A stretch of DNA of 64,000 nucleotides, from assembly GCA_025330725.1 (NCBI GenBank), contig JAIWND010000008.1, positions 124,001 through 188,000 of the forward strand, read 5' to 3'. The position numbers and the translations under genes are program-made. Below are positions 55,024 to 64,000 of this stretch, in pieces; position 1 is the stretch's first letter; the number at the start of each line of letters is the position of its first letter. Source of the DNA: Chlamydoabsidia padenii (taxonomy: Eukaryota > Mucoromycota > Mucoromycetes > Mucorales > Cunninghamellaceae). The notes beneath the pieces were generated by a model. It made no database searches. It saw nothing but the letters and a program-made list of their open reading frames with translations, and was not told the DNA's origin.

Positions 55024-57127
55024 ATGGTAAAACCACAACTTTCCACTGTCTGTAAGTTATCACACCACCATGGGCTACTTTTTGAAAAAAAAAAAAAAAA
55101 GTAGGCTGCTTGTCATGAATACTAGCTTGACCCTTTTTTTTATTTTCATTTTTTACAATTAGGTCTGGCACTTGACAGCTGTGCCGTGTCCTTGCTAACT
55201 CCAGCCTTTTCTATAGCACAGGAAGCTGTCCATTTGGATTCAAAAGGTCAATACAAAGAAGCATGTCTGGCATACCACCGTGTCCTGCAGGTAAAAGAAA
55301 AAAAAAATGGAGGTGTGGGACGGTCATACATCTTACTTATCACATCTCTTAACAGATCTTTGAAACCATATTACAATGTAAGTAGTGCTTGAATTTTTGT
55401 CATATGAACCACTCACCTTCTTCTTTTCTGTATATAATAGCCGAATGTGCCAGTGCAGGTGGCCATATCAACAGGGAACAACTGCTACAGAAATCCAACG
55501 AATATTTACATCGCACCAAACAACTTGACCGATACTCAGGTGCAGCTACCAAGACGACAACTCACCCTGATGCCTACCACTTTACGATTCATTCGACTTT
55601 TGGGGACAAAGTGGGTCTTCCTGTTACTGGTTCTGGCCCTTATAATGAACAAAAAGGCGATACCGACACTGACGACGAAGACTTTGAACGATCTGAAATA
55701 GATATAGCTATAGAAAAGGGACAGGTAGGATATATATATATATCATAAAATGGCATACTCACTTTTATACATTATATGGAATCACCTAGTTTTCGATGGG
55801 TCAAGGCGAACTCAATGAACATAGGGAAGACTTTGATAATGCACTCATGTATTACTCGGACGCGGCTGAATGGTACCTAAAGACATTTAAAGGTAGTATG
55901 GTAAAAAAAGACTATGATTGTATTACTAACGCTTTACGGGATTGACAGCTCTAGACAATGACTCTGAATCAAAAATCAATATGCGGCAACAATTCTTGAA
56001 TGCCATGGATCGGGCTGAAAACATGAAGACAATACAGCAAAGAAACTTGAATCACTCTACTGCTCTACTATGTAAGTTGTATATAAAAAAAGGACAATAT
56101 ATGGTACTCAACTTTTTTATCTTTACATATATATTATAGCCATTCAGCAAGAAAGACCTTCGTCAATACGATCTAGATCTCCCTCTTGCTCATCTGTCAA
56201 TACCAACAATAGCACTAACAAGTTGACAACATACAACGGTGCCAGCACAAATCAACCAGGTGAAATGCATAGACGTACTTCTTCCACCTCCAAATCAATC
56301 CAACCACAATCAACAACACTTACTCCACCTATGAACCCTACAGATGATATCTCCACGCAAAGGCTATCGGCAACTGAAATTGAAGTGTTAAAGATCACTT
56401 CGAACGTCAACAATAGATTGTTTTTGCCATGGATGGATGAAGCCGACCTGAAGGAATGCTTCTCTTATCCTGATACCTTTTTGTAAGTGATGTTATTTTG
56501 GACTTGCATTTATCTAATCAACTCTTTTTATTTTTTTATTTTTTTGTAGAGATGCGGATGGATCATTACAGCTCTCGGATAAGCAACTATCGAAATTCGG
56601 TGCCTGGAAACGACCGTCGGAATTTATGAAACATCCGCAGCTTGTCCGATTGATCTCAAGGTAAGTTGGATGATGTGTGGCATGGAAAAGGAATCGCTGA
56701 CATATCGTTTTGCTTTATTTTGGGAACTGGGGGGGGGGATCTAAATAGTACCAGCATCATTCAAGATGTAGTGACTGATTGCTCATTTGTTGCCTCTCTC
56801 TGTGTTGCAGCTGCATATGAACGAAAGTTTGGAAAACAGGTATTAAAAAATGAATGATGTCTAAACGAAAAGAAGTATTAATCATTTTCTATTGTAGTTG
56901 ATCACGTCTTGTATATACCCTCAAAACAAACAAGGCATACCTTGCTACAATCCAAGTGGAAAATATGTGGTCAAATTGGTTTACAATGGCATTGCTCGAA
57001 AGGTATGTATCACTTGCATCAAGCAGGCACTTTTATGCAACATCTTCTTATAATTTAATACTTCTTTCATCTTGTAGATTGGTAGGACAACATGGACAAC
57101 GACGGCACGGCTTACTCATAACCTCTC

Positions 57128-57162
<35 letters not shown>

Positions 57163-60114
57163 CTTTTAGTGGTGGATGATCTTTTACCTATATCACGTGA
57201 AGGTACTTTAATGTGCACCTTCTCCACTAACAAGGAAGAAATCTGGTCAAGCATTATCGAAAAGGCTGTAAGTATCAAGCAAAAACATGGATGGTATTAC
57301 TAGATAAAAATTGAAACTAACCTTTTGTTTTACACTTTTTATATAGTATATGAAGCTGATGGGTGGCTATGACTTTCCTGGATCGTAAGTCTATATAGTA
57401 CAAAAGAGTAACCCTTATTAATCTTATGCTTTTTATCTAACATAGGAATTCCGGTATCGATCTTTAGTAAGCTAAAAGATAAATGTGTATTGCCAAAAAG
57501 AATTGGAGAGGTCTGAACTAATGCGTTACTATAATAGTTGTTTAACTGGATGGATACCCGAAAATATATTCTTTAGTGGGTAAGTCTTTCCTCATCGTGA
57601 ACACAACTAAAACTACCACTAACTACTTTACTATAGGAAACACTTTAATGCTGACAAGGTTTGGAATCGGGTATTGGATGGGGCTAAATATGGTAATCAA
57701 AAGGAAATGAACTGAATCACTATAATTTGGCCACTTGATAAACTAATTACCTCAACATGTATATTTTAGGTGATGTCCTTGTTACTATTGCTACAGGGGA
57801 AATGACTGAAGATGAAGCTGCCAAGATGGGATTGGTTCCAACACATGCCTATGCTGTTATCGGTAAGTTCAATCAATAAAGGGGGGGAGTATGCAGTATG
57901 GCTCTGACCAAAGCGGGGGTTGAATTTTAGATATAAAAACGGTGATGGGTGTTCGATTCATGCAAGTGAAGAATCCCTGGAGTCACAAAAGATGGTGCGG
58001 TCCCTATAGCCATCTGGATACTACACATTGGACACCTGAACTGATGGACGCTTTGAACTTTGATCCCTCGGTAGCGGAACAGATTGATGATGGTATCTTT
58101 TGGATTGACTTTGAATCGGTTTGTAGCTACTTTTATTCCATCCACCTGAATTGGAATCCTGAACTCTTCACACATCGTTGGGTGCTACACTAGTAAGTGT
58201 TGTTACTATTGTTACTAGATCTGATAATGTTTTATTCACCAATCGCTCTTTTTATTTTATTTGTCTTATGTAGTGTGTGGCCAGAAAATGTTGGACCGAA
58301 AAGGGATATTCACAACTTGGGTAAGATAATGAAAAGATTTTGATTATCATATTACTGACCATCTTGCTTTTGGTTGATCATTTTAGGTTACAATCCTCAA
58401 TTCAGTTTGACGGTGGACGTACCTGACAAGAAACCTGCTGCTGTATGGCTCCTACTATCCAAGCACATCATGGTGACTGAAGAAAATACAGATTACATTA
58501 CTCTACATGTATATAATAATACCAATGGCGAACGCATATATTACCCTGGCGAACCTTTTAAAGAAGTATGTGACTCCCTATCTTTGTAGATATATATTAT
58601 AATAGAAAGGTGACTAATGTATATTCTACTATCATTGTAATTAGGGAACATATCTCAATAATGCACATATACTGGTAAAAGTCCCACATTGGGTGAAAAA
58701 GATACTATGACTGACTTGTATTCTTACATTTTTTTTTTGTTTTAGGTCCGATTTAACGTTCCGCCTGGTAAAAGCAGCTATACGATCGTGGTGTCTCAGT
58801 TTGAAAAAGAAAGATCACTCTACTTCTCTCTACGGGCATACTCTTTGGCGCCATTCAAACTGCGGGAAGTACCTTTGCGGTACCTGATTGAACAAAAGGT
58901 AATGAAAGGAATAGATGATGTAATGATCAGCATCATTACTTACTCTTTACCCCTTTACATCACTTTTGAAAATAGATCTCTGGGCAATGGGACGATCTTA
59001 CAGCAGGTGGAAATTCATCCAACGCCAGTTACATGCATAACCCTCAATGGAAAATCACAATACCCCCCAGTAACACATCAACGGAATCAACAGTGAATAA
59101 AACAGGTCTTCTTCTCATGCTGGAAGCACCCGAATCATTTGCAGTGCATCTACTTTTGGTCGAAGGTGGGAAACGTGCAACTAGGTAAATCAATTAATGG
59201 TGACAATGTCTAGGTTGAAAAACTAAAGGTTTTACTGATCTTTTCTTATGCAGTGTATCTTTGCGTGACATTATAACACAATCTGGAAGTTATCGACCAG
59301 GTTTTTGCTACTGCAACCTGGAAACAATCAAAGGTAACAACGAATAAGCATCATCTATAATCAATAACATTGTACTTAGTGGCACTAATTTGACTTTTTT
59401 TTTTTTGCATAAACATAGATGGTGTTTATACTGTGGTGGCCTCGACGTTTGAAGCAAACATGATTGGGGAATTTGTTTTGACTGCAGCTAGCGATATCCC
59501 TTTGACGATAGAACCCATTCCTTCAGAAGGCGCGGTAAGAATATACATGTTGGTGTGGGCATACTAATCTGACTTTTTCATTTCTCTCTTTTTATCTTAT
59601 AGGGTAGGTTTCGAAAGATCATCAATAGCGAATGGTAGGTCATCATGAAACAAAAGCGTGAAACTTACTAACCTGTGTTTTGATAGGGTACCTGGATATA
59701 GTGCCATGGGGTGCCCCCTCTATGGCGGTTATGGAAGGAATCCCCGGTATCTATTGGAAGTAACGGAACTGACGACACTATGGTAAATAGACTGATACCA
59801 AGACATATGATTTAATGGATGACTAACATGAGCACTTTTTTTTTACCCCTCAAGTGTCCGTCTTCAAGCCGACAAAATTGATCCTGTACCATCCATCAAT
59901 GTAACAATCTATGAAAGACATCCAACTAAACTCTTTGGTCAAGAAATCGCTTCGTCTGGTCCATATGAAGCTGTCATTCAGGTAACATGGTGATGATGGG
60001 TAGGTCGAACCAGCAGATCGGAACTCACTCTTTGCACTGATATGATTAGGGTGTTACTATAGACAATGTTGTGCTCAGTCAAAACAAAACAGGTAAATAT
60101 AAAACTTGAAAACT

Positions 60115-60156
<42 letters not shown>

Positions 60157-60299
60157 TAGCTGACTCTCTCACTCATGGATCTATCTATTTGTCTCTAGGG
60201 TACATTATCGTATTTGCTACATACGATAAAGACATTGGTGGTGAATTCTCTGCCTTAATATATACTGATCGGAATGTAACCATTAAAAATGATAGATAG
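55024..60299 (+). CDS. Calpain-7/PalB/Rim13-like cysteine protease
   Basis: Ca-independent calpain that works with ESCRT-III; in fungi it cleaves the Rim101/PacC factor in alkaline-pH signalling. Exon 1 (55024..55051) joins 55163 to give [21 protein letters not shown] first MIT domain follows ([20 protein letters not shown]) and a second after 55790 ([20 protein letters not shown]). A Ser/Thr-rich linker leads to the protease: catalytic Cys in [20 protein letters not shown], His in [20 protein letters not shown] and Asn in [15 protein letters not shown]. Two calpain-type beta-sandwich domains follow ([20 protein letters not shown], then [12 protein letters not shown] and [20 protein letters not shown]). 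More than 20 introns; inner limits after the fourth exon are approximate. The triad is intact and domain order equals animal calpain-7. Confidence 0.92.
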
Positions 60300-61076
60300 T
60301 TTATGTTTAATAAATAAAGTAGAATGTTTTGCCAAACTATATGTACTTGGTAGTGTGGGATCGGAGGACCTGAAATGGGTAACCGATTTCCTTTTACGAT
60401 ACATTATGCATGATTTTAAAATGAAGAAGGGGGTTACCTTACGTGTATCTTGCTTTTTACTTGATATTCAACATTATCAGAGCTAGAAGGGTATTCTCTT
60501 TATTACAATTGGAAAGAACAAAGGTGCAAAGCCATTGGATATGGGTGAATCGTCCAGTCAATCATCATCAATAATACAACTAATGTCAGATCCCTCTTGA
60601 TATGTAAAACAGATGGCCACTTTTAATCTAACTAATTTATGCACGAATCCTATAAAGTATATGTAGCTATCCGAGGAAAAGAAAACTACCTGCCTATTAT
60701 ATATATATCGTCTATCTATGGTTTAATCCATGCCGTTGGAAAAAGAAAAAAAAAAAAAAAAAGGTAAGTATCGGGATTTGAAATATCGGGATCCGCCCGT
60801 CATTCTTTTGATAAAAGTGCCACGGAAGATCCGAACAATAAATCGTTCTCTTTCTCATATTCAAGGTAATGGCCTGCACCCTGTCAAAAAGATTAACATC
60901 CATCCATCCATCCATCCATTCTCTTCACATCTCTATTCATCCATTTACTTCTACATCGACCTATTCATTCTATATGATTTATACACCTTTATCGATCTTA
61001 TCTACCTGAATTCATCGCCATTCTTCATTTGATCATCATCACTAACATTTGCTCTTCTTTATTATTATTATATAGT
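60300..61076. other. Intergenic upstream of uL11
   Basis: Holds an A run at 60745-60761, the motif at 60772, and a (CATC)n repeat near 60898. A 5' UTR intron for uL11 is possible but not shown. Confidence 0.4.
60772..60782 (-). promoter_or_regulatory. TTCAAATCCCG motif upstream of uL11
   Basis: About 295 bp before the ATG; a second CGGGAT follows at 60787, forming a close pair. Confidence 0.4.
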
Positions 61077-61927
61077 ATGCCTCCCAAATTCGATCCCAGT
61101 GAGGTGAAGATTATCTACCTTCGTGCTACTGGTAAGATTCGTGTTAAAAAAAACAACAACAAAAACTAAATAGTCATTCATTCAACTAACCTCTTCCTCT
61201 TTGTGTGTGTGTAATGCTTAACGATAATTAGGTGGTGAAGTCGGTGCCTCCAGTGCTCTTGGTACGTTATCAACAAACAAACGACAGTATTATCCTTCAA
61301 CTTTTATCATTCAACTCACACTGTTTTTTTATTTTATTTTTATTACTCACTAGCCCCCAAGATCGGTCCTCTCGGTCTTTCTCCCAAGAAGGTGGGTGAA
61401 GATATCGCCAAGGGTACCAAGGAATGGAAGGGTCTCCGTGTCACTGTCCAATTGACCATCCAAAACCGTCAAGCTCAAGTATCTGTTGTGCCCTCTGCTT
61501 CTTCTTTGGTCATCAAGGCTTTGAAGGAACCCCCACGAGACCGCAAGAAGGAAAAGAACATCAAGCACAGTGGTAACATCTCTTTGGATGATGTGATCGA
61601 AATCGCCCGTACCATGCGCTTCAAGTCTTTTGCTCGTGAACTCTCTGGTACTGTCAAGGAAATCCTTGGTACTGCTCAATCTGTTGGTAAGTAAATCATA
61701 ATGGGTGGGAAAAAAAAAAAAAAAGAGGATACAAGGTGTACTGACTCTTTTTTTTTTTTTTTTTTTTGTTAGGTTGTACTGTTGATGGTCAAAACCCCCA
61801 AGATCTTTGCAAGGCCATCGATGCTGGTGAAGTTGAAATCCCTGTAAGTTGACTTGATTCGGTTATTCATAAAAACAATGTATTGACACTTACCCCCTTT
61901 TTTCTCTTGACGTTATAGGAAAAATAA
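61077..61927 (+). CDS. RPL12: Ribosomal protein uL11 (L12 in yeast)
   Basis: Part of the GTPase-associated centre of the 60S subunit. Model join(61077..61131,61232..61261,61354..61686,61773..61843,61919..61927), 165 aa, the exact family length. It reads [60 protein letters not shown] and [20 protein letters not shown]. It ends [20 protein letters not shown] then EIPEK. Exon 2 is only 30 nt and the last exon only 9 nt (GAA AAA TAA), while the body lies in one 333-nt exon. Confidence 0.96.
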
Positions 61928-62597
61928 ATACTTCTGTAGTTACTTTTTTAAAATAAAAATCACAATTATAATAAAAATGAACGCTGTTGTTTTTATCTAT
62001 ACGTAGCTTGATAATAGGGTCAGTGATGTTTGATGGAATGGAATATGGGTAATGACTGGGTGGGGCATGTTAACAAAATAAAACGGGCTTATTTAAACTG
62101 TAATAAATTGGTTTTATGGTGATTGATTTGTCTTGCACTAATGCTTTGTATACATCGATGATTTCACACACCGTGGATGCCATTTTCTTTCCCCCTTGAA
62201 CTTCGATCGGAGCGGAATTTGAACCATTTTCTTTTGCATGAATGATCGGAGTTAAAACCACAAAGAATGATGCCACAACATATTCATTATTATTTTTCTT
62301 TATATTGAATTCGATATTCTACATTAACATACTACAACCTATTCCATACCATAAGGGAACAGCATAGTAAAGTTCCGAATAAAGAAAAAGAAAAAGAAAA
62401 AAAGAAACATGTAGCGGGAATTGAAAAGGGAATCCTGTCCATGTCAAATAAGGAAACCAGATGGTATTATTAGTGAATGTTTTCATTTTTATTGAATAAT
62501 TAAAAGAAAAGGGAAATTAATTATAGGGTCATCGGCTTGAAAATAGGAATTCTAAGCTATTATAATGGGGATGATATACTAGAGAGGCATGTCATGA
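61928..62597. other. Convergent 3' intergenic region
   Basis: Holds poly(A)-type signals near 61950 and motif-like GCGGAATTTGAA (about 62211) and GCGGGAATTGAA (about 62413). The minus-strand open frame at 62070-62276 has no support. Confidence 0.4.
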
Positions 62598-63660
62598 TTA
62601 AGCGCGGGCCATACGAAGAGCAGGGAGCTTAGCATTGATCTTGGACATCTTGTCGCTGAGAAGATCACGGATGTCAGAGTGGATAGCGGTTCTAATGTTG
62701 TCGTGACCAGAAGTCATCACACTGATGACGTTTTCAAAGACAGATCGATGTTCGCTCTTGATGTGTCTCTTGTGGGAGTGGATATCACTGAAGATATCAA
62801 TGATCAATTCCATCAAAGTTTCCTTGCGAGAGAAAGAGGTGCTGGGATCGATGGGTTCAACAGGTGGGTTGGGGTCAACAACAGGAGGCTTTTCTTCAGG
62901 GTCAACTTGAGGAGGAGCTTCACACTTGCAAGGGATGGTGTGGTAGACATAGACGACCTTCTTACCGTGCTTCTTGCCGCCCTTGTGGTGGTGCTTTTCT
63001 TCTTTCCAGTCTTCATCGTCTTCATCATCTTCATCATCTTCATCATCCCATTCCTTGTCATCTTCATCATCTTCGTCATCATCATCATCGTGATCCTTGC
63101 CGTATAAAGCTTGCAATTTCTTGACAACACGGACAGCACCGGATCCAACACCATAAGGAGACTTGTGGACACTGATGGTGATATCGTGGTGACCCTTGGC
63201 AAGGTTGAATTCACCACGGCTGAATCGCTTGTCAGCAACAGCTTCTTCAGGGGTTTCAGCAAAGGCAGAGGCGGTACCGTTGGCAAAGCTGGTCATACCG
63301 ATGATCTTGCCATTGTCGGAGACTTCATAGATATCACCACCTGTATGGGAAAAAGAAATAAGAAAAAATCAGATTCATGCAATTTTCATGCGCCGATTAA
63401 AATAACTTACCCAACTTGTAGTCGGTGATTTGGAAAGAAGCAGGTTCAGTCAAATCCAAAGAGAAAGATCGGTCGACGCTGGTCTTACCATCCTTGGTGG
63501 CCCAGTTGAAAGTTTGGAACTTGAGGTCATAGTCCAAAGGAGAAGCGGTGGTGGAAGCTGAGACGGAGATTTCACCTTCGGAGTTGCTTTGAGCAGCAGG
63601 TGCAGCCATGGCGACAGTAGCCAATAGCGCAGTGGAGACGTAGGCAAGGGTAAAGCGCAT
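62598..63660 (-). CDS. Secreted protein with acidic Asp/Glu tract
   Basis: Unrecognised family, 330 aa, model complement(join(62598..63340,63411..63660)). A clear signal peptide (MRFTLAYVSTALLATVAMAA) is followed by a compact domain (ASPLDYDLKFQTFNWATKDG, SFSLDLTEPASFQITDYKLG, GDIYEVSDNGKIIGMTSFAN) and FNLAKGHHDITISVHKSPYG. An unusual tract of about 25 Asp/Glu residues is next, then His/Lys-rich KEEKHHHKGGKKHGKK, a Cys pair (TIPCKCEAP) and a Pro-rich linker. The C-terminus is mostly helical (MELIIDIFSDIHSHKRHIKS). The acidic and His-rich blocks could bind metals or calcium. No cell-wall anchor or GPI signal seen. Confidence 0.85.
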
Positions 63661-64000
63661 CTTTGGTATAGTGATTAAAGGAATAAGTGAGAATGAAATC
63701 CAAAGAGATGATAAGATGAGTTGTGATATTTTTTTGGAAAAGTTCGCTTGGGATGGTTCCTTTTATACGATTTGAATGGATTCGGAAACTTATGGACTTT
63801 TTTTTTTCACATACCACAGAGCGTCCATTGGATCTTTGTTCTAAAGAACGATTCTTACGACGGATTGTATTACAATCGGATCCAAACGTCCTACTTTTTT
63901 TTTTTTTTTTTTTTTTTTTCCGGGAAATTTCACTGTTGAGAATTCCAGTTTTGACGATATGATTGATATTACATTGCGAGTGATGGCGATAACCGATTCA
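63661..64000. other. Upstream region of the secreted-protein gene
   Basis: Contains a T run of about 23 at 63896-63919 next to CCGGGAAATTTCAC. No gene to the window edge. Confidence 0.4.

Noticed and set aside
57130..57162. (TA)n tract as possible origin or hairpin
   Set aside because: Lies within a calpain-7 intron and is a plain microsatellite.
62679..63107. Plus-strand open frame opposite the secreted acidic protein
   Set aside because: Antisense shadow of the GAT/GAC-rich acidic tract.
1..64000. Bacterial-type features (operons, Shine-Dalgarno sites, riboswitches, CRISPR)
   Set aside because: The window is intron-rich fungal nuclear DNA; none were seen.

Overview
This is fungal nuclear DNA, most likely from an early-diverging fungus of the Mucorales (Absidia, Lichtheimia or Cunninghamella type). 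The genes carry many short introns, about 45-110 nt, with GTAAGT-like donors and pyrimidine-rich acceptors. Homopolymer A/T tracts are abundant and intergenic spaces are short. Rb-independent housekeeping genes appear in the form seen in basal fungi: calpain-7 with two MIT domains, a USP30-like deubiquitinase, PRMT5, and an R3HCC1-like protein. There are no operons, CRISPR arrays or bacterial signals. The genus is inference.

Layout. 1-5.3 kb: a synaptobrevin-type v-SNARE, an unidentified broken-looking gene, and a gag relic of an old retrotransposon. 5.7-11 kb (minus strand): USP30-like deubiquitinase, a small orphan membrane protein and a forkhead factor. 11.9-22 kb: PRP17/CDC40 (plus), then a kelch-repeat membrane protein and a SAC3/GANP mRNA-export protein (minus). 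22.1-22.8 kb: a tandem repeat of exactly 240 bp period. 23-33 kb: UPF0652 B-box protein, eL41, the ribosome-assembly WD protein RRB1/GRWD1, a DapA-family aldolase and NADPH-cytochrome P450 reductase. 34-43.6 kb: PRMT5, eL24, propionyl-CoA carboxylase beta, signal peptide peptidase and PAF1. 44.5-49.5 kb: an intact Ty3/gypsy LTR retrotransposon beside a tRNA-Arg(CCT) gene. 49.7-64 kb: a DMAC1-like protein, an R3HCC1-like protein, cytochrome c, glycine cleavage H protein, calpain-7/PalB, uL11 and a secreted acidic protein.

Four observations stand out. (1) The eL24 gene only reads in frame if a single-nucleotide exon (37296) is spliced between two normal introns. (2) A composite promoter-like motif, TTYRAA joined to CCCGC (for example TTCAAATCCCGCC), recurs across the window. 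It sits 66-101 bp upstream of five different start codons and resembles a fused E2F/CHR element. (3) Two start codons are interrupted by introns (synaptobrevin AT^G, eL41 A^TG). (4) The retrotransposon has apparently identical LTRs, a 4-bp target duplication, and a textbook -1 frameshift signal at the gag/pol overlap.

Functionally the window is an ordinary housekeeping neighbourhood with several ribosome-related genes (eL41, RRB1, eL24, uL11), mRNA-processing and export genes (PRP17, PAF1, SAC3) and mitochondrial genes (CYC1, GCV3, PCCB, DMAC1-like, USP30-like), interrupted by one recent mobile element. Gene models come from reading splice signals by eye. Exon limits given with exact numbers keep the reading frame; others are given as spans.
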